Assembly (NCBI GenBank): GCA_003023695.1
Contig: PXYW01000026.1
Coordinates: 1 to 39,270, forward strand
Length of the DNA: 39,270 nt
Source: Sulfobacillus benefaciens
Lineage (GTDB): Bacteria > Bacillota > Sulfobacillia > Sulfobacillales > Sulfobacillaceae
Reading direction: 5' to 3'
In this document: piece after piece, positions 24,429-32,348 of the stretch
How positions within the stretch are numbered: the stretch's first letter is position 1
Layout: every line of letters begins with the position of its first letter
The notes under the pieces: model-generated
Seen by the model: the letters and a program-made list of their open reading frames with translations, nothing else
Databases searched by the model: none
Told to the model about the DNA's origin: nothing
Made by a program: the position numbers and the translations under genes

Positions 24429-25586
24429 TCAGTGGTGATCCTCGAATTCCTTTTTCAATTGGGCGGCAATAATATTCTTTTGGATTTCTGAGGTGCCTTC
24501 GTAAATCCTCGTGATGCGAGCATCGCGGTAAAATCGTTCGATCGGGTAATCTGCAATGTATCCAATGCCGCCGTGAATTTGGACAGCTTTGTCGGCTACC
24601 CGGTTATAGACTTCAGATCCGTAGAGTTTGAGCATCGCCGCTTCTTTGATGACTGGCATGCCTTGGTCCGCCATCCAAGCGACTCGATAGGTCATCCATC
24701 GCAAGGTTTCGATTTCTGTTGCCATATCCGCTAAATAGTGCTGGATAATTTGTTGTTCAAAAATGGGCTTACCGAATTGGCGCCGCTCCATAGCATACTG
24801 AACAGACTTGTTTAAAAGATATTGGGAAGAACCTAATGAACGTGCGGCGAGGCCTGCTCTCCCATTGGCAAGTATTTTCAGGGCATTAATGTAGCCTTGC
24901 CCTTCGACTCCCAAGACGTTGTTTTCGGGTACTTCCATGTTTTCAAAGAAAATCTGGGCAGTGTGGGATCCATGAAGCCCCATTTTTTTCTCAATGGTTC
25001 CCACCCGGAAGCCGGGAAAGTCGCGTTCGACGATAAAAGAGGTGATGCCTTTAGCGCCAAGAGCAGGATTAGTCACGGCCATCACGGTAAATACATGGGC
25101 ATATGGAGCGTTGGTAATGTAGATTTTTTGACCATTTAAGATATACCGGTTTCCGTCTTTTACAGCGCGAGTCGCAATCGCCGCCGCGTTAGATCCTGCC
25201 TCTGGTTCAGTAAGTGCAAACGCTCCGATCCATTCAGCGGTGGCCATTTTAGGGAGATATCGTGACTTTTGGTCTTCTGTGCCAAATTCTACAATTCCTA
25301 CGGAACCGATACCGTTATGAGCACCAATGATAGTGGTATAACCATTAATGGTTTGGCCCAATTCTTCGAAAATGGCACATTTATCAACCATTGACAGGCC
25401 TAAACCACCATACTTTTCGGGGATGCTCAACCCGAATAAGCCGAGCTGTTTGGACTTGTCCAGGATTGCTAGGGGTACCTCATTGTGTTCTTCGATCTCC
25501 ATGGCGTGAGGCTCCACTTCGTGGGCAATGAAGTCTCGGACCATTTCTCTCATTTGCCATATTTCTGGTGACAATCTAAAGTCCAT
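24429..25586 (-). CDS. acyl-CoA dehydrogenase
   Basis: A 385-residue flavoenzyme that introduces the alpha-beta double bond into acyl-CoA. AFALTEPEAGSNAAAI (FAD/substrate loop), GQKIYITNAPYA, RRQFGKPI, and QIHGGIGYIADYPIERFYRD are signature segments. The catalytic Glu is E363 in IYEGTSEIQ, as in short/medium-chain and MmgC-type enzymes. GGGAGG lies 7 bases before the ATG. It starts only 32 bases after the IclR-type gene on the same strand, so the two form an operon. Electrons would go to ETF, which is not in the window. Confidence 0.95.
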   Translation of the reverse strand: MDFRLSPEIWQMREMVRDFIAHEVEPHAMEIEEHNEVPLAILDKSKQLGLFGLSIPEKYGGLGLSMVDKCAIFEELGQTINGYTTIIGAHNGIGSVGIVEFGTEDQKSRYLPKMATAEWIGAFALTEPEAGSNAAAIATRAVKDGNRYILNGQKIYITNAPYAHVFTVMAVTNPALGAKGITSFIVERDFPGFRVGTIEKKMGLHGSHTAQIFFENMEVPENNVLGVEGQGYINALKILANGRAGLAARSLGSSQYLLNKSVQYAMERRQFGKPIFEQQIIQHYLADMATEIETLRWMTYRVAWMADQGMPVIKEAAMLKLYGSEVYNRVADKAVQIHGGIGYIADYPIERFYRDARITRIYEGTSEIQKNIIAAQLKKEFEDHH

Positions 25587-25618
25587 TATTTAACCTCCCT
25601 GTAGAAAGTGTGAGCCCG

Positions 25619-26422
25619 TTACCAACTATAGTCCTCCAGTGGTTGAGCGTCATGCTGTCCCTGATAGCCGTTAAACTCTGAAAGTTTTCGGGTGCTGTCA
25701 AGGATGACGTGCACGATATCCATCTCTCGCGTCGAATCGAGTTCCGAAGTCATGGCCAAGCATGCGACAACAAATTCTACATGGCTCTCCTGATTAAATA
25801 CCGGAGCTGCAATGGCGGAAAGCCCTGGGGTCAAGGAGCCCCGCGAGATGGAATACCCATCATGACGAATTTGTCGCAATGTCTGAATAAAGAGTATAGG
25901 ATCCACAATAGAATGGGGGGTATAGGAAACCAATCCTAATTCAACAAAGTGGTTCCATTCGCTATCCTCATCATAAGCAATAAAACAACGACCAAACGAG
26001 ACTCCTGCAATGGGCACATGCTGGCCAATAGATACCGAAATCTTGGGATGGTTGCCGGGGGGCTCTTCTGTAGCTAGGTACATGACTCGATCCCGGGAAA
26101 CTCTACGTACCAGTACGGTGGTTAACTGGGTACGTTGTGCGATAACCGCGAGCTCGGCGGTTGCTGTGGTGACAGCCGGATTAAGTTCTAATGCGCGTTT
26201 TCCCAGGGGGATTAAGTACGGACCTAGACTATATTCCTTACGTTTGCTGTCATATTTGATGAAATCCTCTCGTTCCAACGTACGTAAGATGCGAAGGCAA
26301 GATGTTTTGTTGACGTGTGCCAACTCCGAGATTTCTTTCAACGAACAGCTTTTGTGACGGTAACGGCTTAAAACTTTCAAGATACGAACAGCCGTGGTGA
26401 CCGAAGGTACATCATACTCCAA
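25619..26422 (-). CDS. IclR family transcriptional regulator
   Basis: A 267-residue regulator. The N-terminal winged helix (TTAVRILKVLSRYRHKSCSL, then KEISELAHVNKTSCLRILRT) and the effector domain with GQHVPIAGVSFGRCFIAYDE and SRGSLTPGLSAIAAPVF are typical of IclR proteins, which sense small carboxylic acids or aromatic intermediates. TTG 26422 is the start, with GGAGGG about 8 bases upstream. It leads an operon with acyl-CoA dehydrogenase and is divergent from a second dehydrogenase gene, so it may control both. Confidence 0.92.
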   Translation of the reverse strand: MEYDVPSVTTAVRILKVLSRYRHKSCSLKEISELAHVNKTSCLRILRTLEREDFIKYDSKRKEYSLGPYLIPLGKRALELNPAVTTATAELAVIAQRTQLTTVLVRRVSRDRVMYLATEEPPGNHPKISVSIGQHVPIAGVSFGRCFIAYDEDSEWNHFVELGLVSYTPHSIVDPILFIQTLRQIRHDGYSISRGSLTPGLSAIAAPVFNQESHVEFVVACLAMTSELDSTREMDIVHVILDSTRKLSEFNGYQGQHDAQPLEDYSW

Positions 26423-26645
26423 AAAATATCCCTCCTCTCACGCTACAGCCAATGAACGAGCATCCTATTTAGCGAATACCACCTATGAAACAGAGTTTCA
26501 CTGGTGACCATTACGAAGAGTATCATACACTATCTCATGAGATTGGGGGCGCATTGGAAACAAATTTTTTGGACAGCGGCGGCATAGCAAGAGTTATTGA
26601 TAACCACCCGATGCCACGTGATTTCACCCATGAATTTTGGTGTTC

Positions 26646-26678
26646 ACACTCCCCTTCCGAAGGAAGGGGAGTGTTCAA
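26646..26678 (+). repeat. long perfect hairpin resembling an IS200/IS605 right end
   Basis: A 13-bp perfect stem ACACTCCCCTTCC / GGAAGGGGAGTGT with a GAA loop, immediately followed by TCAA. The upstream CATGAATTTTGG and the GGGGAGTG-TTCAA ending recall the subterminal hairpin and right end of IS200/IS605-type elements (also the 3' end of TnpB guide RNAs). No tnpA or tnpB is nearby. A plain regulatory hairpin is the alternative. Confidence 0.45.
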
Positions 26679-26701
26679 TTCGGTTTCCCGTGCGCTACAA
26701 T
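26674..26701 (+). promoter_or_regulatory. possible promoter for the second acyl-CoA dehydrogenase
   Basis: TTCAAT (26674-26679) and TACAAT (26696-26701) with a 16-base spacer, on the downstream flank of the hairpin. Confidence 0.35.
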
Positions 26702-26742
26702 ACTGGCACAAGCCGATACTTCTTACCCAACTGGAAACTTTT

Positions 26743-26761
26743 ACGCACCTAGTTGGTGCGT
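26743..26761. promoter_or_regulatory. inverted repeat, possible operator
   Basis: ACGCACC-TAGTT-GGTGCGT is a perfect 7-bp inverted repeat about 45 bases downstream of the possible promoter and 116 bases before the start codon, a plausible site for the neighbouring IclR or TetR protein. Confidence 0.4.
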
Positions 26762-26877
26762 ACCCTACTGCTATGCGCGACCTTTACAAATGTCGTTGTT
26801 TGATCAATAGCTCACGTTGGAACATACTATTCAGTAGGTACGCAAAACAGTAACTTAAAGGATCAGGAGGTGACAGC

Positions 26878-28041
26878 ATGGATTTTTCGCTCAGCAGTGA
26901 AGAACGTATGATACGGGACACAGCGAGACAATTCGTGACCAAAGAAGTAATGCCTTTGGAATCTCTGGTGTTGCGCCGGGAACGCGAAGGAAAGCCGGGT
27001 GTGGACCCCGAGATGCTTCGTTCATTGCAAGAAAAAGCTAAAACCATCGGTTTTTGGGGTATTAATACCCCTAAACAGTATGGTGGAGCGGACTTGGGAT
27101 GGCTAATGACGGCGTTAATTTACGTGGAATTAGGACGAACCTTTGTGCCGTTTATGTTCGGGGGAAGTGCAGACAACATTTTGTATGAAGGCACTCCAGA
27201 ACAACAGCAGCGATATTTAATTCCTACGATTGAAGGAAAGCGACAGTCATGCTTTGCGTTGACCGAACCTGGAGCCGGGTCGGACGCCGGAAATATTCGT
27301 ACGACTGCAGTAAAAGATGGGGATCATTGGGTGATCAACGGAGAAAAAATATTCATTACGAATGGAAATGAGGCCGACTTTTGCATGGTGCTTGCAGTGA
27401 CCGATGCTGAAAAAGGCCCTCATCAAGGCATTAGTTGTTTCCTTGTCGATCGCGACATGGGATGGCGATCAACACCTATTCAGACTATGGGGGAATGGTC
27501 TCCTGCCTCCTTGGTGTTCGACAATGTCTCTGTTCCCGAAGAAAACCTTTTAGGCGAGGAAGGACATGGTTTGGCACTGGGAATGCGTTGGATCGGTCAT
27601 GCACGGTGGGCGATTGCAGCGCGGGCTATCGGAGCGGCAGAACGACTTATAGAAATGGCAATTGATCATGCCAAGAGTCGGGTTACCTTTGGCGAGCCTT
27701 TAGCTAATCGCCAGGCTATTCAATGGATGATTGCGGATTCTGCAGTGGAAATTGAGGCGACCAAGTGGATGACATACCATGCGGCATGGATGTTGGACCG
27801 AGGTATGGACAATCGCCATATGGCATCAATGGCTAAATTGTATGGAGCTAATATGGCTAATCGGGTCGTTGATCGCGTGTTGCAAATCCATGGGGGCATG
27901 GGTTATACCAAAGACCTTCCCATTGAACGTTGGTACCGGGACATGAGACTGTTCCGCATCTTTGATGGTACCGACGAAATCCAACGGTATATCATTGCTA
28001 GGAATTTGCTAAAAGGTCATGTGAAAATCGGACAAGATTAA
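26878..28041 (+). CDS. acyl-CoA dehydrogenase family protein with Asp at the catalytic position
   Basis: A 387-residue acyl-CoA dehydrogenase: CFALTEPGAGSDAGNI, GEKIFITNGNEADF, VTFGEPLANRQAIQWMIADS, and QIHGGMGYTKDLPIERWYRD. At the position of the usual C-terminal catalytic Glu the sequence is IFDGTDEIQ, so residue 363 is Asp; this recalls ACAD10/11-type enzymes rather than MCAD. The base may therefore act differently or the substrate may be unusual. An excellent AGGAGGTGACAGC ribosome site precedes the ATG. It is divergent from the iclR-type operon and ends in a strong terminator. Confidence 0.93.
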   Translation: MDFSLSSEERMIRDTARQFVTKEVMPLESLVLRREREGKPGVDPEMLRSLQEKAKTIGFWGINTPKQYGGADLGWLMTALIYVELGRTFVPFMFGGSADNILYEGTPEQQQRYLIPTIEGKRQSCFALTEPGAGSDAGNIRTTAVKDGDHWVINGEKIFITNGNEADFCMVLAVTDAEKGPHQGISCFLVDRDMGWRSTPIQTMGEWSPASLVFDNVSVPEENLLGEEGHGLALGMRWIGHARWAIAARAIGAAERLIEMAIDHAKSRVTFGEPLANRQAIQWMIADSAVEIEATKWMTYHAAWMLDRGMDNRHMASMAKLYGANMANRVVDRVLQIHGGMGYTKDLPIERWYRDMRLFRIFDGTDEIQRYIIARNLLKGHVKIGQD

Positions 28042-28101
28042 CCGAACGGCCCACTGTATTGGCAGTGGCTCCGGAATCTAGCGTAATCCTTAGAGAATTT
28101 G

Positions 28102-28141
28102 GGAGCCATACCCATGGCAGGGTGTGGCTCCTTGTCATTTT
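28102..28141. terminator. terminator between acyl-CoA dehydrogenase and aminotransferase
   Basis: 12-bp stem GGAGCCATACCC / GGGTGTGGCTCC (one G-U pair) with an ATGGCA loop, followed on the plus strand by TTGTCATTTTCC. It probably works for both convergent genes. Confidence 0.85.
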
Positions 28142-28142
28142 C

Positions 28143-29321
28143 CTATAGGGATTTTAGGGATTGTAGCGCTTTCTTCATTCGTACCATGGCTTCAGCCAGG
28201 CGATCTTCCGTCGTGGTAAGCGAGATACGTAACCATCCTTCTCCGTGGGGACCATACGCGGCACCGGGGGTTACCATAACGTGGGCAGTTTCCACAAAAA
28301 ATTTGGCCGCTTCAGAAGAGGTCATGTGCATGGGAGTGGGGAACCACAGATAAAACGTCGCGTGAGGCGTAGGCACATTAAGGCCCATATCACGCAATCC
28401 TTGAATTACAATGTCGCGCCGTTTTTGGTAGAGAAGATTCATCGCATCAAAGAATTTTTCCGGCTGGTTGGCTAACCCGGCTACCGCAGCCTGTTGCACT
28501 GCGGTAAACGGTCCCGAATCCAAATTACTTTTTAAGGTACCCAACGCGGCAATAGCTTTGGAATTGCCAACGGCGCATCCAATGCGCCACCCGGTCATGT
28601 TAAACGGTTTAGAAAATGAGTAAAACTCCACCGCAACATCTTTGGCTCCCTCAACCTCCAAAACGCTGGGGGGACGATATCCGTCAAATCCCATTTCCAC
28701 GTATGCAGCATCACTGCACAGCAATAGGTCATATTGTTTGCAAAACGCTACCGCCTCTTGAAGAAATGTCGTATCAGCAATAGCTCCAGTGGGGTTATTG
28801 GGATAATTAATCCACAACATGGTGGCACGCTTTAGAACCGATGGGGGAATTATATCTAATTGGGGTAAAAAGTTGTGGGTTGCCAAGAGAGGAAGATAAT
28901 AGGGTTCGGCGCCTGCTAATAAAGTTTGGGTGTAGTACACGGGATAGGCAGGGTCCGGAACTAGCACAACATCTCCAGGTTCGGCAAAAGCCCATATCAA
29001 GTGGGCGATGCCTTCTTTGGATCCAATCAGTGCTACGACCTCATCGGTAGGGCTGAGTGTGACGCCGAAACGGTGCGCATACCAGTCAGCCATGGCTTGC
29101 CGGAATTGGAGGCTGCCCAAGTAGTGAGGATAACGGTGATTGCTAGGATCAGCGACTGCTTGCTGCATAGCATGGACAACGTGTGGCGCGGTAGCCATAT
29201 CCGGGTCTCCTATGCCCAAATTAATGACGTCATGACCCATTTGCCGTTGCTGTTCCACAATCCGGTCCAGTTCAAAAAACAAATAAGGGGGGATTTTATC
29301 CATCCGAGAAGCCCAATCCAT
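28143..29321 (-). CDS. dapL: LL-diaminopimelate aminotransferase-type class I aminotransferase
   Basis: A 392-residue PLP enzyme of fold type I. NLGIGDPDMATAPHVV, the NYPNNPTGA motif, and SFSKPFNMTGWRIG with the PLP lysine K238 are clear. The opening RMDKIPPYLFFELDRIVEQQ and the RYPHYLGSLQFRQAMADWY region match the LL-diaminopimelate aminotransferase group that converts tetrahydrodipicolinate directly to LL-DAP. Nearby dapA supports a lysine/cell-wall role, but broad-specificity aminotransferases share these motifs. GGAGG is 7 bases before the ATG. Confidence 0.8.
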   Translation of the reverse strand: MDWASRMDKIPPYLFFELDRIVEQQRQMGHDVINLGIGDPDMATAPHVVHAMQQAVADPSNHRYPHYLGSLQFRQAMADWYAHRFGVTLSPTDEVVALIGSKEGIAHLIWAFAEPGDVVLVPDPAYPVYYTQTLLAGAEPYYLPLLATHNFLPQLDIIPPSVLKRATMLWINYPNNPTGAIADTTFLQEAVAFCKQYDLLLCSDAAYVEMGFDGYRPPSVLEVEGAKDVAVEFYSFSKPFNMTGWRIGCAVGNSKAIAALGTLKSNLDSGPFTAVQQAAVAGLANQPEKFFDAMNLLYQKRRDIVIQGLRDMGLNVPTPHATFYLWFPTPMHMTSSEAAKFFVETAHVMVTPGAAYGPHGEGWLRISLTTTEDRLAEAMVRMKKALQSLKSL

Positions 29322-29361
29322 GCGGCAACCTCCAGTTCAGTACCCATCGGGGAAAATTTTC

Positions 29362-29389
29362 TTGCATCATTGTTGTTGATGTGTATAAT
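29362..29389 (+). promoter_or_regulatory. sigma-A promoter for the dapA transcript
   Basis: TTGCAT (29362-29367), a 16-base spacer and a perfect TATAAT (29384-29389). The transcript would carry a leader of about 300 bases before dapA. Confidence 0.65.
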
Positions 29390-29437
29390 TATAAGTGTTT
29401 CTTTGGCTAATGTGCCAGAAAGGGGTGCAAAAATTTT

Positions 29438-29539
29438 ATGGTCAACAGCTTCGTGCGTCCGACCTTATCTATCCTTGCGAACACCCCACTCCTTCTCAAG
29501 CCACTTCTTCCTGCTGTTAAGTCCTGCGACAAGATGTAG
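29438..29539 (+). CDS. possible leader peptide upstream of dapA
   Basis: A 33-codon frame preceded by AAAGGGGTG about 10 bases upstream. The product is hydrophobic and Leu/Pro-rich with three lysines in its last 13 residues (K21, K28, K32). Its stop overlaps the base of a hairpin (29539-29572). The arrangement resembles a transcription-attenuation leader, yet three scattered Lys codons are few. It may equally be fortuitous. Confidence 0.3.
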   Translation: MVNSFVRPTLSILANTPLLLKPLLPAVKSCDKM

Positions 29540-29572
29540 CCGGCCCGCGACTAAAATTTCGCGGTCTCCGGC
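29539..29572 (+). promoter_or_regulatory. hairpin in the dapA leader
   Basis: Two stacked stems, GCCGG / CCGGC (outer) and CCGCGA / TCGCGG (inner), around an AT-rich loop. No T-run follows, so it is not a standard terminator; it could be an attenuator or mRNA-stability element. Confidence 0.4.
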
Positions 29573-29691
29573 GTAATCAAAACCTCTCCTAACTTCATAG
29601 GAAATATCATGCGACCACATTGCATCGCGGATTTGGCGGAGAGATGGGTACGATGTGCTCTCTTCGTCTATTAACCAAAGGGGGCATAAAT

Positions 29692-30591
29692 ATGCAGTGG
29701 CCTTGTATAATCACGGCCATGGTGACTCCATTCATGGAGAATGGGGTCCTGGATGAATTGCGGGCAGAATCACTGGCTCGTTGGCTAGTGGCGAATGGAA
29801 GTGAGGGATTGGTCGTCGCAGGCACTACTGGGGAGTCGCCAACACTGTCGCCATCGGAACGCGAGCGCCTGTTTTATGCGGTCCGTCGCGGGGCCGGAAA
29901 CGCATTGGTGCTGATGGGGACGGGGTCTAATGATACCTATCACGCCGTCCAGATGTCGCACGAAGCGGTTCGTTGGGGGGCGGATGGCGTATTAGCAGTG
30001 ACTCCTTATTACAATAAACCCCCACAGGAGGGCTTATTTCAACACTTTGTGAAAATCGCCGAGAATCTGCCGATACCTGTAATGCTGTATAACGTTCCGG
30101 GTCGAACAGGAGTGGCTTTGGCTGCGGACACGGTGGCCCGCATTGCCAAAGCTTGTCCCAATGTTGTTGCCGTGAAGGAAGCTGCGGGCCAAATAGAAAG
30201 TATCGAAAGATTGTTGGAATCTTGTCCCGAAGTGATGGTGTATTCAGGAGATGATGCGCTCTTTTATCCCGCATTGACTCTTGGTGCCCAAGGCGTAGTC
30301 AGTGTAGCCGCTCATGTTGTGGGTCCGGAAATGGCAGCATTGGCCGGAGCTTTTCAGAGAGGAGACATTACTGTTGCTCGTGGACTCCATGGTCGCTTGC
30401 TGCCCATATTTCGCGATTTGTTTAGTTGGCCTAACCCGATTCCGTTAAAATGGCTGATGAACCAGCTGAATATGAATGTGGGCCCTTTGAGACTGCCTTT
30501 AGTTTATCCTCAAGACGTTAGTAGTCTCGAACGATTAAAGGCTAACGTGGAGAATCTGCACCGCGAGCAAATCGCCCAGAACGCATCCTAA
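29692..30591 (+). CDS. dapA: 4-hydroxy-tetrahydrodipicolinate synthase
   Basis: A 299-residue aldolase-type TIM barrel condensing pyruvate with aspartate semialdehyde, the first committed step of lysine and diaminopimelate synthesis. GTTGESPTLSPSER (44-57) carries T45/T46, YYNKPPQEGL is the conserved loop, Y133 lies in LYNVPGRTGV and the Schiff-base lysine is K162 in AVKEAAG. ATG 29692 has AAGGGGG 8 bases upstream; the open frame to 29620 has no ribosome site and no homology. It is convergent with murI: the two stop codons overlap by two bases (30589-30590). Confidence 0.96.
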   Translation: MQWPCIITAMVTPFMENGVLDELRAESLARWLVANGSEGLVVAGTTGESPTLSPSERERLFYAVRRGAGNALVLMGTGSNDTYHAVQMSHEAVRWGADGVLAVTPYYNKPPQEGLFQHFVKIAENLPIPVMLYNVPGRTGVALAADTVARIAKACPNVVAVKEAAGQIESIERLLESCPEVMVYSGDDALFYPALTLGAQGVVSVAAHVVGPEMAALAGAFQRGDITVARGLHGRLLPIFRDLFSWPNPIPLKWLMNQLNMNVGPLRLPLVYPQDVSSLERLKANVENLHREQIAQNAS

Positions 30592-31412
30592 GTTAAGGTC
30601 TTCAATGACGTTTTTTCCCAAAGCAGTTGGCGGGGTTCCTCTGCAAGATCAGGCCACAAAATTCTGGCGATATGAAGCGCGAATTTTGGATCGCCAGTGG
30701 TATAAAAGGCCATGGAACCCTCGCCTGTGGTGTTAAGCGGCCCTAAAATTGACGGTAACAAACGTGCGGTTGACAGTCCAGGGTCGATAATCACGGCTCG
30801 ACCGTTTATGACTTTTCTAAAAATGTGTTCCATATGAGGGAAATGAGTGCAGCCTAAGATTACCGTGTCGGCGTTGTGAGACAATAGGCTATGAGTGCAC
30901 TGCCGCACCCGATTTTCTACCTGAGGGCCACTGGTTTGACCGGACTCCACCATGGTGACCAATATCGGGCAAGGATGGGCTATACTTTTAATTTGGGGAT
31001 TAAGGGCCTTCAAGGCATTAGGATATACTCCTGCCTGGTATGTAGCCTCAGTGGACAGTATGCCGATGACTCCAGATTTTGACGCGTGAATCGCGTCGAC
31101 AACCCCAGGTTGGATCACCCCAATGACCGGGACCGGAGATATCTCTTGAGCGATTTCTAATGCGGCTGCAGTAGCGGTGTTGCAGGCAATAACGATAGCT
31201 TTGACATTATGGGATAAAAAGAAGTCGAGAAATGACAAGAAAAACTCTCTAACCTGGGAAAGAGATCGTGATCCGTAAGGAAAGTGTCCAGAGTCTGCGG
31301 CATAAAGATAATTTTCTCCGGGATATAAATCACGGGCCCGTTTTAGTACCGTCAACCCTCCCTCTCCGGAATCAAACATGCCAATAGGTCGTGGATCTGG
31401 GTGGGCGGACAT
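30588..31412 (-). CDS. murI: glutamate racemase
   Basis: A 274-residue cofactor-independent racemase supplying D-glutamate for peptidoglycan. GMFDSGEGGLTVL has D14 and S15, IACNTATAAAL carries catalytic C77, and LGCTHFPHM the second catalytic C188; YAADSGHFPYGSRS is the substrate loop. The length is normal. GAGGAG lies 7 bases before the ATG at 31410-31412. Together with dapL and dapA it makes this a small cell-wall precursor neighbourhood, although the genes are not one operon. Confidence 0.96.
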   Translation of the reverse strand: MSAHPDPRPIGMFDSGEGGLTVLKRARDLYPGENYLYAADSGHFPYGSRSLSQVREFFLSFLDFFLSHNVKAIVIACNTATAAALEIAQEISPVPVIGVIQPGVVDAIHASKSGVIGILSTEATYQAGVYPNALKALNPQIKSIAHPCPILVTMVESGQTSGPQVENRVRQCTHSLLSHNADTVILGCTHFPHMEHIFRKVINGRAVIIDPGLSTARLLPSILGPLNTTGEGSMAFYTTGDPKFALHIARILWPDLAEEPRQLLWEKTSLKTLT

Positions 31413-31444
31413 AGCGACACTCCTCGAACGATAATTGCATAGGC

Positions 31445-31654
31445 TTATGCTGTACCCAATATTTTATTCGATAGACGGTTTCTTGGTAAGCGAAAATACC
31501 CTGGAGGAAGAAAAAATGGTATGGGGAAATGTCGTTGGATTTTCCCGTGTTTTAACTTAAGCCACTCTCTAACACAGGCCCGCAAATCATCGGGCGATGG
31601 GATAGTCCCTCCGAAGGTAGTAAGCCAAGCCCGCGTGTTGCCTATTTTATCCAT
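31445..31654 (-). CDS. hypothetical small basic protein
   Basis: A 69-codon frame ending 32 bases before murI on the same strand. It contains ACVREWLKLKHGKIQRHFPI and PFFLPPGYFRLPRNRL, which look protein-like, but the ATG at 31654 has no clear ribosome site and I recognise no family. It sits between the ABC operon and murI and could also be non-coding. Confidence 0.3.
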   Translation of the reverse strand: MDKIGNTRAWLTTFGGTIPSPDDLRACVREWLKLKHGKIQRHFPIPFFLPPGYFRLPRNRLSNKILGTA

Positions 31655-31676
31655 AATTTGCAGAAATCATCTTAGA

Positions 31677-32348
31677 TTAAAGACCTCGGGCCAACAGTCG
31701 TGGGCGCAGTAGTATTGCGCCCTCAATCAATAGGACCCCGGTAATGAGCATGAAAGTCTTCACCCAAGGCCACGGCAGAGTGGTAATATTCCAGCGGAAA
31801 GCGAATAAGTCCAATAGCTGGAGTCCCCATAGGGCTTGAAATGCCCCCAGGATGCGTAGTATTAAATCAGCGGCGGCAAGGCTCAGCACAGTTAAGTATC
31901 CCACGGCCAATCGGTTCGTTAACAGTGTCGTCCAGATTGCGAGCCCGCTCAAAAAGACTGCGGGGCCTAAAGTTGCGTAGGCTCCAGCCCAAAAGTCTAC
32001 CGGGCCCCATATTGCATCGAATCCAAGCCCAACGACCATTACGACGAACCACATGGTCGTCCACAACACAGCGAGCCGCCAATGGGATATGGCTCGCATC
32101 GGTGAGGTAGCTTCGTGTTCCAAAACGTTGTCTTCATGATCTACTAAGAACACGGGAGTGGTTATAATTGCCATAGCAATTGGGAAGAAAGACTCCATAT
32201 TCTCAATGTAATGTTTACGCCAGTTGTAGGCAAATTCAAGAACCCCGTGTGTCAAACCCAATAGGGCCAGAGCTACTAATAAAAGAAGCCAATTCCAGTT
32301 CCACAACAACTGAAGCTCTAATCGAAACTTCCACCAAATTCTTTTCAC
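31677..32348 (-). CDS. ABC-2-type membrane protein (short permease)
   Basis: A 223-residue integral membrane protein with about six helices (LLLLVALALLGLTHGVLEFA, MAIITTPVFLVD, WFVVMVVGLGF and others) and no ATPase. The start is GTG 32346-32348 with AGGAGG 7 bases upstream. That GTG shares one base with the TAG stop of the larger permease (TAGTG), so translation is coupled. The segment HEDNVLEHEATSPMRAISHW between helices 2 and 3 is the type of cytoplasmic loop seen in ABC-2 permeases. It is the last gene of the four-gene exporter operon. Confidence 0.7.
   Translation of the reverse strand: MKRIWWKFRLELQLLWNWNWLLLLVALALLGLTHGVLEFAYNWRKHYIENMESFFPIAMAIITTPVFLVDHEDNVLEHEATSPMRAISHWRLAVLWTTMWFVVMVVGLGFDAIWGPVDFWAGAYATLGPAVFLSGLAIWTTLLTNRLAVGYLTVLSLAAADLILRILGAFQALWGLQLLDLFAFRWNITTLPWPWVKTFMLITGVLLIEGAILLRPRLLARGL

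Noticed and set aside
26485..26853. 122-codon plus-strand ORF before the second acyl-CoA dehydrogenase
   Set aside because: It runs through a 13-bp perfect hairpin, a possible promoter and an inverted repeat, has no ribosome site and resembles no protein.
29390..29691. Lysine riboswitch or T-box upstream of dapA
   Set aside because: I could not find the conserved lysine-box blocks or a T-box sequence; only a small ORF and hairpin are visible.
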